From Flavobacteriaceae bacterium UBA7302 (lineage in GTDB: Bacteria > Bacteroidota > Bacteroidia > Flavobacteriales > Flavobacteriaceae): DNA of 64,000 bases. Numbering within the stretch: position 1 is the first letter of the stretch; each line of letters opens with the position of its first letter. Below are positions 1 to 8,988 of this stretch, piece after piece. Below the pieces are notes generated by a model, which saw only the letters and a program-made list of their open reading frames with translations, was not told the DNA's origin and ran no database searches. Made by a program: the position numbers and the translations under genes. The stretch is from positions 124,001 through 188,000 of the forward strand of contig DKQS01000001.1 of NCBI GenBank assembly GCA_002471825.1. The letters run 5' to 3'.

Positions 1-1243
1 GCATCAAGTAATTATTGGCACTAGCGCCACCGTCTACTTTGAGAACGGTTAATTCTTTGCCACTGTCTTCAATCATCACATCCAGCACATCTTTGGTTTG
101 ATAAGCCAATGCATCAACGGTAGCCTTAATAATTTCATTCTTGGTGGTATCTAGGGTCATTCCGTAAATCGCTCCTTTGGCATTGGCATCCCAATAAGGT
201 GCTCCAAGACCCGCAAAAGCTGGAACCACATACACGTCCTCCAAAGGTGGTATCCTCTTGCAAATTTCCTCCGTCTCACTGGCATTCTCAATAAGCTTCA
301 AGTTATCTCGTAACCATTTTATAGAAGCACCACCTACAAAAATACTTCCCTCAAAAGCATATTGAGTGGGTTTGTTCTCGAGGGTACAGGTCATGGTAGT
401 GAGCAATCCATTTTGAGAAGCAATGAATTGATTGCCAATATTCAACAACATGAAACATCCAGTACCATAGGTGTTTTTGGCAACACCAGGAGTGAATCCG
501 CCTTGACCAAATAAAGCCGACTGTTGGTCTCCCGCAACTCCCTGAATGGGGATTTCATAACCTTGGAACAGAAGTGTTCCAAAATAGGAAGAGGATTGTT
601 GAACTTTAGGAAGAATGTGATTCGGAATCTCTAGCTCTTGCAACAACAATTCGTCCCAATCAAGTTTATTAATATTATAGAGTAAGGTGCGTGAAGCATT
701 GGTATGATCAGTGACATGATTTTGTTCTTTGGAGAGCTTAAAAATCAACCAACTATCAATAGTACCAAAGCATAAATCTTCCAATTGTTCCTTAGCCTCG
801 GGTACATTTTCAAGAATCCATTTTAATTTTGTTCCAGAAAAATAAGCGTCAATTACGAGTCCGGTGTTTTCTTTGATATAAGGCTCCAAGCCACGAGATG
901 TCAAATCCTCGCAAATGGAATTGGTACGTTTATCCAACCAAACAATGGCATTGTAAATGGGCAAACCGGTTTTACGGTTCCAAACCACCGTCGTTTCACG
1001 TTGATTGGTAATACCGATGCTGTCAATTTCAGAGGCATCGATGTCTGCCTTCCCTAAAGCTTCCTCGAATGTCTTTAGTTGATCCTGATAGATTTCCATA
1101 GGATCATGTTCCACCCAACCCGATTTTGGGTAATGTTGTGTGAGTTCTTTTTGTGAAATGGAAACGATAGAACCCGATTTATCAAAAACAATGGTTCTTG
1201 TACTTGTTGTGCCTTGATCGAAAGCAACTACGTATTTTTTCAT
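1..1243 (-). CDS. glpK: Glycerol kinase, 3' end cut by window edge
   Basis: Phosphorylates glycerol with ATP to sn-glycerol 3-phosphate in the cytoplasm, feeding glycerolipid synthesis and glycolysis. The frame opens with ATG at 1243 and stays open to the left window edge, giving about 414 residues of a family usually near 500, so roughly the last 80 are outside. Seen: the FGGY-kinase phosphate loop DQGTTSTR at residues 9-16, the segment NAIVWLDKRT, and GVAGDQQSALFGQ followed by NTYGTGCFMLLN in the second half, all typical of GlpK. It starts 14 nt after the DUF389 gene stop, so the two are probably co-transcribed. No glpF or glpD is visible; they could lie beyond the edge. Confidence 0.95.
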   Translation of the reverse strand, partial: MKKYVVAFDQGTTSTRTIVFDKSGSIVSISQKELTQHYPKSGWVEHDPMEIYQDQLKTFEEALGKADIDASEIDSIGITNQRETTVVWNRKTGLPIYNAIVWLDKRTNSICEDLTSRGLEPYIKENTGLVIDAYFSGTKLKWILENVPEAKEQLEDLCFGTIDSWLIFKLSKEQNHVTDHTNASRTLLYNINKLDWDELLLQELEIPNHILPKVQQSSSYFGTLLFQGYEIPIQGVAGDQQSALFGQGGFTPGVAKNTYGTGCFMLLNIGNQFIASQNGLLTTMTCTLENKPTQYAFEGSIFVGGASIKWLRDNLKLIENASETEEICKRIPPLEDVYVVPAFAGLGAPYWDANAKGAIYGMTLDTTKNEIIKATVDALAYQTKDVLDVMIEDSGKELTVLKVDGGASANNYLM

Positions 1244-1257
1244 CGACTGTTGACGAT

Positions 1258-2709
1258 TTATTTTTCTCTTTTAATGAAGATGGTATCTAATTGTAATTCT
1301 TTTTGAAGCCAAAGTTGCATGGCCTTTTCTTTTGAATCGATAATGGAATCGGAAATCGCAGGATTCCACTTCACAAAGGCCTGAGGAATGGTATCAATTT
1401 TTATAAAATCTTTTGAGTTCAAAATATTTGCAAATCCGATTTCTTGAATATCGATGTATCTAATTTTGGCTTCCTTGGCAACACGACTAAAGGCCACCAC
1501 TTTCTCACTTTCACTTTGAGCATTTTTTTCAATCCGATCGTTTAGCCCTAAAATGGTTTCTTCTAAAGACGCAATCTGCTTTTGCAATCCTGCAATGATA
1601 TTTTTACTCTGCTGAAGTTCATCACGTTTTTCTTTATACGCCGTGGTGATGAGCTCAAAACTTTTGGTATCACTTCCCTTTATTTTAATCGAAAAGTCTT
1701 TAATCTTGGTGTACTCATCATCATTCAACTGATTGCTGAGTAAATTGCTTTCACCCTCTGTAACTTCATTGAAAAAACGCAATCGAATTTCCTTATTTGG
1801 GATGTCGAGTTCTGGGTCACCAATAAGCTGAAAATTTGGAATCTGTTTTACTTCACTTTTTACAAACTCATTAAAAGCACGTTCAATCTGACTTTCTTCA
1901 AACACCCGAATAAAGGTGAATATAGCCGGAATCATTACGGCAATTCCCAATACCGTTGCAATGGTCGCATATCGTTTTCGAGTTCTAGAATTGGCATACT
2001 TATGCATCGGGAATCGAAGCATTTTCAACACCACAAATCCAGCAAGAGCGATGAAAATAGTATTAATTGTAAACAAATACATAGCCCCAAAGAAGTATGG
2101 GAAATTCCCTTTGGCTAGACCATACCCTGCTGTGCATAAGGGTGGCATTAAGGCCGTTGCAATGGCCACTCCAAATACCACAGAGGCAATGGTGCGCTTT
2201 TTTGTCTTTGCCACCATCAAGGCAAGTCCACCGAAAAAGGCGATCAATACATCTCGAATGTCTGGCTTGGTTCTACCTAGTAACTCTGAAGTGTCTTCAC
2301 TAAGCGGAAAAAAGTAGAAAAACATAAAGGAAGCAAACAAACTCAGTCCAATCATCACACCAAGATTGATCAAGGACTTCTTGAAGGTATCAATATCATT
2401 TAAGGCAAAGGACATTCCCAAACCTAAAATAGGACCCATTAAGGGTGAAATTAACATGGCACCGATAACAACTGCAGTAGAATCTGCATTCAAACCAATA
2501 GACGCCACGAAGACGGCAAAGATGAGGACCCAGGCTGTTGCTCCCTTGAACGGGATGTCTACCTTGATATCCTTTATGGTTTCCTCATGATCGGTATCAT
2601 CACGAAAATCAAATCGGTCGTAAAGGAAAGTTATTACTCGGTTTTTAACTTCTTTGGCTAGCTCTGGCTGATTAATGTTGGCTCCTTGATTACTAGTAGG
2701 TTCTTCCAT
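1258..2709 (-). CDS. DUF389 family inner-membrane protein
   Basis: 483-residue protein of unknown function. After a soluble N-terminus of about 50 residues there is a block of hydrophobic helices (about 55-275) containing GLNADSTAVVIGAMLISPLM, the hallmark of the DUF389 (TIGR00341-type) family. The C-terminal 200 residues are soluble and hydrophilic, with a likely coiled coil at about 350-400. It lies 47 nt downstream of the CIA30-domain gene and 14 nt upstream of glpK, all on the same strand. No transport substrate is known for this family and the context does not settle it. Confidence 0.85.
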   Translation of the reverse strand: MEEPTSNQGANINQPELAKEVKNRVITFLYDRFDFRDDTDHEETIKDIKVDIPFKGATAWVLIFAVFVASIGLNADSTAVVIGAMLISPLMGPILGLGMSFALNDIDTFKKSLINLGVMIGLSLFASFMFFYFFPLSEDTSELLGRTKPDIRDVLIAFFGGLALMVAKTKKRTIASVVFGVAIATALMPPLCTAGYGLAKGNFPYFFGAMYLFTINTIFIALAGFVVLKMLRFPMHKYANSRTRKRYATIATVLGIAVMIPAIFTFIRVFEESQIERAFNEFVKSEVKQIPNFQLIGDPELDIPNKEIRLRFFNEVTEGESNLLSNQLNDDEYTKIKDFSIKIKGSDTKSFELITTAYKEKRDELQQSKNIIAGLQKQIASLEETILGLNDRIEKNAQSESEKVVAFSRVAKEAKIRYIDIQEIGFANILNSKDFIKIDTIPQAFVKWNPAISDSIIDSKEKAMQLWLQKELQLDTIFIKREK

Positions 2710-2756
2710 GTGAAAAAATATCTAGTGGAAGATACAAAATAATGGGAATAACTATT

Positions 2757-3296
2757 TTAGTCGAGGTAAATTTTATCAATCAGCAATTGGAAGTTCTCAT
2801 TGCGTTTGTTCCCAATTAAAAAAGCAATCTCCTTGATGGTTGATGCGGCGAAGTTCTCCATATTGAGTTCACGTCCCCGAAAAGTTGGATACATGTCCTT
2901 TAACGGAATTCGAATGGTCTGCCAGGAAGTAGTTGTTTTAAAATATTGAATGTAAGAATGATAATGAAATCGAGATGCTTTGACCCGGATTTGATATTTC
3001 TTTCCGTCTCCCTTGACTCTTAAGACCAAATGCGAATATGTATCCACATCTTTTATGGATGCTCGATGTCGAATGGAAGAAAACCCACCGTAATTATCAG
3101 TAGAAACCTTGCCGTAGAACAATCCGTGACCATCTTCAGTCAAATCAAAATTTCCTGAAGATACACCACCCATCACTACATCATCTACCACTCTCCAATC
3201 TCTGGGATTTGAGGAATCATTAAAATCATAAATCACCATTTCTGTGGACATAAAAAAGGTTAGTAAAAATACACCGAGAACAGTTTTCTGCATCAT
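2757..3296 (-). CDS. Secreted CIA30-domain protein
   Basis: About 179 residues with a short hydrophobic signal peptide, then one CIA30 domain, a galactose-binding-like beta sandwich first named from a mitochondrial complex I assembly factor. Diagnostic segments are WRVVDDVVMGGVSSG near the N-terminus, FYGKVSTDNYGGFSSIR, and KEIAFLIGNKRNENFQLLID near the end. Bacteria with this domain generally use it outside complex I assembly, so the role is unknown and probably periplasmic. The frame extends one codon to a TTG at 3299; I chose the tandem ATGs at 3296. The first gene after the tRNA-Lys terminator on this strand. Confidence 0.75.
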   Translation of the reverse strand: MMQKTVLGVFLLTFFMSTEMVIYDFNDSSNPRDWRVVDDVVMGGVSSGNFDLTEDGHGLFYGKVSTDNYGGFSSIRHRASIKDVDTYSHLVLRVKGDGKKYQIRVKASRFHYHSYIQYFKTTTSWQTIRIPLKDMYPTFRGRELNMENFAASTIKEIAFLIGNKRNENFQLLIDKIYLD

Positions 3297-3350
3297 CAAA
3301 AAACATTTTAGAAAACAAAATTAGGTGAAAATCTAGGTAGGGACTGTTAT

Positions 3351-3382
3351 AAAAAACAAAAAACTCTGCATTTCTGCAGAGC
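3351..3382 (-). terminator. Intrinsic terminator after tRNA-Lys
   Basis: Perfect 7-bp hairpin CTCTGCA/TGCAGAG (arms 3364-3370 and 3375-3381, loop TTTC). On the minus strand it is followed by TTTTTTGTTTTTT (3363-3351). It lies 6 nt beyond the tRNA 3' end, so it ends the tRNA transcript. Confidence 0.9.
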
Positions 3383-3387
3383 TTTTG

Positions 3388-3460
3388 TGACCGGGCTGGG
3401 GCTCGAACCCAGGACCCTCTCCTTAAAAGGGAGATGCTCTACCAACTGAGCTACCCGGTC
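3388..3460 (-). tRNA. tRNA-Lys (anticodon TTT)
   Basis: Complete 73-nt cloverleaf on the minus strand. Acceptor arms GACCGGG and CCCGGTC pair fully, with discriminator A at 3388. The D arm reads GCTCAGTTGGTAGAGC, the anticodon stem-loop is TCTCC-CTTTTAA-GGAGA with anticodon TTT, and the T arm is CTGGG-TTCGAGC-CCCAG. CCA is not encoded. A promoter-like element lies just upstream and a strong terminator just downstream, so it is a one-gene unit. Confidence 0.97.
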
Positions 3461-3482
3461 TGCTATTTTATCTTAGCGGGTG

Positions 3483-3490
3483 CAAAGATA
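3483..3490 (-). promoter_or_regulatory. Promoter -7 element for tRNA-Lys
   Basis: Minus strand reads TATCTTTG, an exact match to the Bacteroidota -7 consensus TAnnTTTG, 22 nt before the tRNA 5' end. No clear -33 TTTG is seen at the usual spacing. Confidence 0.6.
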
Positions 3491-3520
3491 GGGGTAAATT
3501 TTAATTATAAAAAACTTTTT

Positions 3521-4288
3521 TTAGTTACTTTTTTCATTTTGTGCTACCCTGATTTTTTTAAATAAATTCGAGGAATAGACAAAATTTACAACCGCTTCAT
3601 TATCAGTTTTAAAGATATCGTTTTTTGTTCCCTCCCACGCCTTTTTGCCATGTTCTAAGAAAACAATTTTTTCACCGATCTCCATCACCGAATTCATATC
3701 ATGGGTATTAATCACTGTTGTAATACCGTATTCCTCCGTGATTTCTTTAATCAGATTATCAATGACGATGGCGGTTTTTGGATCCAAACCCGAGTTCGGT
3801 TCATCACAAAACAAATACTTTGGGTTCATTACGATTGCCCTTGCAATGGCAACGCGTTTTTGCATTCCTCCAGAAAGTTCTGCAGGAAACTTTGCGTTCG
3901 AATTATCAAGATTGACCCGATTCAAAACAAAGTTGACTCTTTCGAGCATTTCCTCATAGGTTTGAGTGGTAAACATCTTTAAAGGAAACATAACATTTTC
4001 CTCCACAGTTTGGGAATCGAAAAGAGCGCTGCCCTGAAATACCATTCCAATGTCTCTCCGCCATTGGCGTCTTTCCTCTTCGGTAAAATCGGTACTTACC
4101 TTTCCTGCAAAAGAAATGGTTCCGCTTTCAGGAGTATGCAGACCAATGAGCGACTTCAAGAAAACGGTTTTTCCAGACCCACTTTGACCGATAATCAAGC
4201 TTGTTTTTCCAGGATGAAAAGTGGTTGAAATTCCTTTTAAAACTGGAACCCCATTAAATCCTTTGTGTAAACCTTTCACTTCTATCAT
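3521..4288 (-). CDS. mlaF: Mla-type lipid ABC transporter ATPase
   Basis: 255-residue cytoplasmic ATPase of the MlaF/Mkl family, which powers phospholipid transport between the membranes. Seen: Walker A GQSGSGKT at residues 34-41, the Q-loop segment GMVFQGSALF, signature LSGGMQKR near residue 140, Walker B YLFCDEPNSGLD, and the switch histidine in VINTHDM. The permease gene ends 12 nt upstream, so the two form an operon. No MCE-domain substrate-binding protein (mlaD) or mlaB/mlaC is linked here. An equivalent role in another lipid importer is possible. Confidence 0.88.
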   Translation of the reverse strand: MIEVKGLHKGFNGVPVLKGISTTFHPGKTSLIIGQSGSGKTVFLKSLIGLHTPESGTISFAGKVSTDFTEEERRQWRRDIGMVFQGSALFDSQTVEENVMFPLKMFTTQTYEEMLERVNFVLNRVNLDNSNAKFPAELSGGMQKRVAIARAIVMNPKYLFCDEPNSGLDPKTAIVIDNLIKEITEEYGITTVINTHDMNSVMEIGEKIVFLEHGKKAWEGTKNDIFKTDNEAVVNFVYSSNLFKKIRVAQNEKSN

Positions 4289-4300
4289 ACCCTACTCTTT

Positions 4301-5041
4301 TTAGGTCAACAACAATTGCGTTAGAAAATAGTTCGTAACCACAATAAGGACGATGGTCCAAACCACAGAGGATGTACTGGCCTTCCCTACGGCTATCGAC
4401 CCACCCTTCACATAATAACCATGATATGAGGGCACCGTCGCAATGATAAAGGCGAAAACAAGGGTCTTAATAATGGCATATACCAATAAAAATGGTTTGA
4501 AATCCATCTGGATTCCTTGGATATAATCGGTTCCTAAAAACAGACCTGATAGCATTCCCGCAGTCCAGCCCCCGAGAATTCCTAAGAACATGGCCAAAGC
4601 GATTAAAAAAGGGTAAAAGAAAAGTGCGGCCAAAACTTTTGGGAGCACCAAATGATTCAACGAGTTAATTCCCATCACCTCCAAAGCATCAATCTGCTCT
4701 GTTACACGCATGGTACCAATACTTGAAGTAATATAAGAGCCTACCTTTCCCGCCAAGATAATGGAACAAAAAGTAGGAGCAAATTCTAGGATCACAGACC
4801 TTTTAGTTGCAAAACCAATTAAGGTATCTGGCAGCAAAGGGCTTTCTAAATTCAATGCTGTTTGCAATGAAATAACCCCGCCAATAAAAAAGGAAATAAA
4901 AGTTATAATTCCCATAGACTTAATCCCTAATTCATCAATCTCACGAATTAAAGATTCGTAAAAAAAACGTCCTTTTTGGGGTCTCTTAAAAACCTGACCC
5001 AGCATTAAAAAATACTTGCCGATATGTCTGAGGTATACCAT
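4301..5041 (-). CDS. mlaE: Mla-type lipid ABC transporter permease
   Basis: 246-residue permease of the MlaE/YrbE family. Seen: SFFIGGVISLQTALNL near residue 55, a central APTFCSIILAGKVGSYITSS block, and the segment RVTEQIDALEVMGINSL that forms the coupling region to the ATPase, then several hydrophobic helices. Partner of the ATPase 12 nt downstream. Upstream on the minus strand a TACTTTAG (5065-5058) is one mismatch from the -7 consensus and may be the operon promoter. It is divergent from the phosphatase gene across a 104-nt gap. Confidence 0.88.
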   Translation of the reverse strand: MVYLRHIGKYFLMLGQVFKRPQKGRFFYESLIREIDELGIKSMGIITFISFFIGGVISLQTALNLESPLLPDTLIGFATKRSVILEFAPTFCSIILAGKVGSYITSSIGTMRVTEQIDALEVMGINSLNHLVLPKVLAALFFYPFLIALAMFLGILGGWTAGMLSGLFLGTDYIQGIQMDFKPFLLVYAIIKTLVFAFIIATVPSYHGYYVKGGSIAVGKASTSSVVWTIVLIVVTNYFLTQLLLT

Positions 5042-5118
5042 AGCCTATTTGATAATGCTAAAGTATTAAATAATCATTAACTAGGCTCTAAATCAAAAGA
5101 AACAAATAAAAATTTAAG

Positions 5119-5126
5119 TACTTTTG
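5119..5126 (+). promoter_or_regulatory. Promoter -7 element for the PafA-like gene
   Basis: TACTTTTG matches TAnnTTTG exactly and ends 19 nt before the ATG at 5146. No recognisable -33 TTTG is seen. Confidence 0.5.
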
Positions 5127-5145
5127 AAGTATAATTTTCTATCTC

Positions 5146-6783
5146 ATGAAATTGCATAAAATCCTCATTCTATCCTTATTAATAACAAGCTTTGCTTGCA
5201 CATCACAAGGCAAAAAAAACGATAAACCAAAACTTATTGTGGGCGTTGTTGTAGACCAAATGCGCTACGATTATTTGACCCGATTTGCCGATCGTTATGG
5301 TGAAGGCGGATTCAAAAGAATTCTCAATGAAGGATTCAATGCAACCAATGGGAATTTTGACCATGTGCCAACCTATACCGCAGTAGGGCATACCTCCGTC
5401 TATACAGGAACAACTCCAAGTACCCACGGAATAATTTCAAATAACTGGTATGACAAGTACAAAAAGCGATTTATTTATTGCGTAGATGACTTTAACTACC
5501 AAACTGTAGGTGTTGAAGGAAGTTCTGGACAGAAATCGCCCTATAGAATGCAGACCACGACCATTACCGACCAGTTGAAGATGGCTCAAAATTTAAAAGG
5601 AAAAACCATTGGAGTTGCGATTAAAGATCGTTCATCGATTTTACCAGCCGGTCATACTGCCAATGGAGCCTATTGGTATCGTGGCGGAAATGAAAATAAG
5701 TTCATTACCAGCACCTATTATATGGAAGAATTACCTGATTGGGTAAAAAACTTCAACGCCAATAACAAGGCTGATGAATACTTATCGAAACCTTGGGAAA
5801 CCTTGTACGATATTTCCACCTACACTTCAAGCAGAGCTGATGATAATGATTTTGAGCGGACGTTTAGAAGTCAGGAAAGACCAGTTTTCCCTCATAACCT
5901 ACCCGAACTTCGCAAAAAGAATGGGAATTACAGCATTATCTCCAATACGCCCTTCGGAAACTCTTTAACCTTGGATTTTGCAAAGGCCGCAATTGAGGGT
6001 GAACAATTAGGACAGGGAGACTTTATTGACTTTTTAGCGGTTAGTTTTTCAAGTACTGATTATGTAGGGCATCAATTCGGACCGGATTCGGTAGAAATTG
6101 AAGATACCTACCTGCGCTTGGACAAGGAATTGGAAGACTTCTTAAACTATTTGGATGCAAAAATTGGGAAAGGCAAATACACCTTATTCTTATCTGCCGA
6201 TCATGGAGCTGTACAAGTTCCTTCCTATTTGCAATCTTTAAAAGTTCCTGCCCATTATTTTGACACCAAAGGCTTTTCAAACTTTGTGAAGGAGAAACTA
6301 AAAGGTCAGTTTGGCAGTGATAATCTGGTTGAAAATATTTCGAACTTTCAAATCTTCTTGAACAAAAAGGAACTCGCGAAGAAAAAATTAACCATCAAGG
6401 AAGTTGCTGATTTCCTAGTTGACGAGACGATCAATTTCGAAGGTGTATATAAAGTGGTTTCTTCAAAAACGTTGCAAACAACGGAGTTCAAATCAGGCGT
6501 TTTGCATAAGATTCAGCAAGGGTACAATCAGAAATATTCAGGGGATGTTATCTTAATACCACACCCTGCGACCTTATCCGGCGACCGAAAAGGGACCTCT
6601 CACGGTTCGGGATATTCTTATGATACGCACGTACCTATTTTGTTCTATGGGCACGGAATCAAAAAAGGAAGCTCTGCAGCGCCTTATTTTGTTCGAGATA
6701 TTGCTCCGACCATTGCAACCTTGTTAGGTGTTGAATTCCCGAATGGAACCACAGGAAAAGTTATTTCTGAAGCATTAAAATAA
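5146..6783 (+). CDS. PafA-like alkaline phosphatase, lipoprotein
   Basis: 545 residues. Hydrolyses phosphate monoesters, probably in the periplasm or at the outer membrane, to release phosphate. The N-terminus is a lipoprotein signal with cysteine 18 in ITSFAC. Active-site landmarks match the PafA subgroup of the alkaline phosphatase superfamily: metal-binding VVVDQMRYD, nucleophile threonine in PTYTAVGH (residues 75-82), asparagines in ISNNWYD, and the lysine/arginine pair in IKDRSS (residues 159-164), which in PafA set monoesterase specificity. FLSADHGAV and GSGYSYDTHVPI supply later metal ligands. The T9SS protein gene follows after 3 nt. A role in phosphorus scavenging is inferred from the family. 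Confidence 0.9.
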   Translation: MKLHKILILSLLITSFACTSQGKKNDKPKLIVGVVVDQMRYDYLTRFADRYGEGGFKRILNEGFNATNGNFDHVPTYTAVGHTSVYTGTTPSTHGIISNNWYDKYKKRFIYCVDDFNYQTVGVEGSSGQKSPYRMQTTTITDQLKMAQNLKGKTIGVAIKDRSSILPAGHTANGAYWYRGGNENKFITSTYYMEELPDWVKNFNANNKADEYLSKPWETLYDISTYTSSRADDNDFERTFRSQERPVFPHNLPELRKKNGNYSIISNTPFGNSLTLDFAKAAIEGEQLGQGDFIDFLAVSFSSTDYVGHQFGPDSVEIEDTYLRLDKELEDFLNYLDAKIGKGKYTLFLSADHGAVQVPSYLQSLKVPAHYFDTKGFSNFVKEKLKGQFGSDNLVENISNFQIFLNKKELAKKKLTIKEVADFLVDETINFEGVYKVVSSKTLQTTEFKSGVLHKIQQGYNQKYSGDVILIPHPATLSGDRKGTSHGSGYSYDTHVPILFYGHGIKKGSSAAPYFVRDIAPTIATLLGVEFPNGTTGKVISEALK

Positions 6784-6786
6784 GCT

Positions 6787-7926
6787 ATGAGAATCCTTAT
6801 TGGTCTTTATTTTGTTTTCTTTTCTATTAGCTTGTTATCACAAGTCACTGTAGTTGAGAAATACACCTTAGATCAACAAATTGAAGAAACTTCAGGATTA
6901 CTTTTTTACAACAATAAAATCATTACCCATAACGATAGTGGTGACAATCCGCAGCTTTATGAGCTGAATGCTTCCACTGGAGTTATTGAGCGCACCATTG
7001 TAATCTCCAATGCTACCCATGTCGATTGGGAAGACATCGCCATGGATGATACCCATCTTTATATTGGAGATATTGGAAATAACAATGGAGATCGGACCGA
7101 TTTAAAAATTTACAAAGTAGCCCTTAGCGATTTTACATCCCAAAACACAGTGACTGCAGAAATCATCAACTTCTCTTATGCTGATCAGCAAAGTTTTACT
7201 TCACTTCCCAATGCAACTAATTTTGATGCAGAAGCCTTAATGGATTTTGGTGATAGTTTGTTGGTTTTCACCAAGAACTGGCAGGATTTTCAAACAAAGG
7301 TTTATAAAATCCCAAAAGCACCTGGCACATATTCCGTAAGTAAAGTTAGCACGACCAATGTAAGCGGATTAATTACAGGGGCTAGCAAAGCAGAATCCAA
7401 TAATGACTTCTTATTTCTCTGCGGATACGACGCTTCAGCAACACCTTTTTTAATCGCAATTTCGGACAACCGAGCTGCCGGAGATGATATTTTTAACAAC
7501 GGATTTACAAAAGTTTCACTGCAAGACAATCCACTTGGCATAGGTAGTCAGGTTGAAGGAATTGTGAGTTATGCAAAAAATAAAATCTATTTAACTCGAG
7601 AAAAAGTTGAACAGAATGTAAATGGAACTCCAGTGGTGTTTGAACCCAAACTTTACGATGTCACAGAGCCTTATTCAAGCATACTTTCTACTACAGAGTC
7701 GTTACAAGATTTAGTTTATTTTGAAAACCCAGTGAGGGAACTTCTGGACATCAAAACTACAAGGTCCATCAACTCCATAAAGGTGTATTCCATTGAAGGA
7801 AAGGAATTGCTTTCTTCTTCCTCTTCAAATCAATTAAATGTATCTGGACTCTCAAAAGGAGTCTATTTCCTGGTTTTGAGTATGGAGAATAATTTGGTTA
7901 TTCAGAAGAAACTTTTGAAAGAGTAG
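6787..7926 (+). CDS. T9SS type A sorting domain exoprotein
   Basis: 379 residues with a signal peptide (about 1-18), a central region with HNDSGDNPQLYELN and DWEDIAMDDTHLYIGDIGNN that looks like a beta-propeller, and a C-terminal type A sorting tail (about 305-379) ending in GLSKGVYFLVLSMENN. The tail predicts export by the Por/T9SS machinery. It lies 3 nt after the phosphatase stop, so they are probably co-expressed. Its last 29 nt overlap the end of the convergent CtlX gene. The biochemical function is unknown. Confidence 0.8.
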   Translation: MRILIGLYFVFFSISLLSQVTVVEKYTLDQQIEETSGLLFYNNKIITHNDSGDNPQLYELNASTGVIERTIVISNATHVDWEDIAMDDTHLYIGDIGNNNGDRTDLKIYKVALSDFTSQNTVTAEIINFSYADQQSFTSLPNATNFDAEALMDFGDSLLVFTKNWQDFQTKVYKIPKAPGTYSVSKVSTTNVSGLITGASKAESNNDFLFLCGYDASATPFLIAISDNRAAGDDIFNNGFTKVSLQDNPLGIGSQVEGIVSYAKNKIYLTREKVEQNVNGTPVVFEPKLYDVTEPYSSILSTTESLQDLVYFENPVRELLDIKTTRSINSIKVYSIEGKELLSSSSSNQLNVSGLSKGVYFLVLSMENNLVIQKKLLKE

Positions 7927-8860
7927 TCTTAGGTAAAAAAACCTCAGCCATCATGCATCTAGCACTTCCGCCACCACAAGCCTCAATGGTACCTAATTCG
8001 CTATGAATGATGTTGTTGAAGGTAAGAATTTGAGCTCTCTGTGCATCCGTTAGTGAATGATATGCAGAACTACTCATTACCAAAAACAATTGGTCATAAC
8101 TCCCTTTCACCTGTAGCATATTTCCAGCAAATTGTTCCACTTGCTCTTCCGTTATGGCAATGATTTGTTTTCCCGATTCCTTTAAGTGTTTGATTAAGTT
8201 TTTACGTTCCTTTTTATCGTCTATGGAATCCAAACAAACAATTGCGTAGGCATCGGCAATGGCCATCATGACGTTTGTATGATAAATAGGAAGTCTTTCG
8301 CCTTCTACTGATTGATAGGCCGTAAATATGACCGGAGTGTATTCGAAATCTTCACAGAACTCAATAAAGAGTTCCTCATCAGCTCGAGCCGACAACGCAC
8401 AATAGGCCTTTTTATGAATACGATCTAGGACAATACTTCCAGTACCTTCTAGAAAAACACCATGTTCTTCGGCCGAAGTGTAATCCATGATGTTCTCGAT
8501 GATAAATCCTTTGGCTTCCAACTCATCAAGGATATCAGATCGCCTTTCCATTCTTCTGTTTTCTGCAAACATTGGATAAATGGCTACCGTACCATCTTCG
8601 TGAAAGGAAATCCAATTATTAGGGAAAATAGAATCAGGCGTGTCCTTCGAGGTATTATCAGAAACAACGACCACCTCAACACCATGATTTCTCAAGGTTT
8701 GAACGAAAGTATCAAACTCATGCTGGGCCTTATCACTGATCTCTTTCGACTTTAAGTCGATGTCTTCTTGGTAGTAATTATTGACCGCCGTTTGCTCATT
8801 CATACGGAAGGCAATCGGCCGAACCATAACAATGGTATTGGTGCTTTGATTCATTTTCAT
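7898..8860 (-). CDS. ctlX: CtlX-type citrulline/arginine hydrolase
   Basis: About 320 residues of the guanidino-group-modifying superfamily, the branch annotated as citrulline utilisation hydrolase CtlX (arginine deiminase-related). Landmarks: VVVSDNTSKDTPDSIFPNNW, the acidic motif LEGTGSIVLDR, the histidine segment IYHTNVMMAIAD, and the catalytic cysteine near the C-terminus in GGGSARCMMAE. The open frame reaches a TTG at 8869, but that codon lies inside a perfect -7 promoter element, so the start is ATG 8860 or 8854. A DDAH-like homologue lies 1.1 kb away. The exact substrate cannot be read from sequence. Confidence 0.85.
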   Translation of the reverse strand: MKMNQSTNTIVMVRPIAFRMNEQTAVNNYYQEDIDLKSKEISDKAQHEFDTFVQTLRNHGVEVVVVSDNTSKDTPDSIFPNNWISFHEDGTVAIYPMFAENRRMERRSDILDELEAKGFIIENIMDYTSAEEHGVFLEGTGSIVLDRIHKKAYCALSARADEELFIEFCEDFEYTPVIFTAYQSVEGERLPIYHTNVMMAIADAYAIVCLDSIDDKKERKNLIKHLKESGKQIIAITEEQVEQFAGNMLQVKGSYDQLFLVMSSSAYHSLTDAQRAQILTFNNIIHSELGTIEACGGGSARCMMAEVFLPKTTLSKVSSE

Positions 8861-8866
8861 TGAAGG

Positions 8867-8874
8867 CAAAATTA
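8867..8874 (-). promoter_or_regulatory. Promoter -7 element for ctlX
   Basis: Minus strand TAATTTTG matches TAnnTTTG. Only 6 nt separate it from the ATG at 8860, implying a leaderless or nearly leaderless mRNA and ruling out the upstream TTG start. Confidence 0.55.
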
Positions 8875-8952
8875 CGTTTTTTTCGGACTGGTTAAATTTG
8901 GATTTATACTTTTTTTAACAAGACCGCTATTTACTTTTGTTTAACGTTTTGT

Positions 8953-8960
8953 TATTTTTG
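8953..8960 (+). promoter_or_regulatory. Promoter -7 element for the fasciclin lipoprotein
   Basis: TATTTTTG fits TAnnTTTG and ends 28 nt before the ATG at 8989. The upstream stretch is rich in TTTTG and TTTAAC, with no unique -33 box. Confidence 0.45.
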
Positions 8961-8988
8961 TTAAACACAATTAAAATTAAAGATACCC

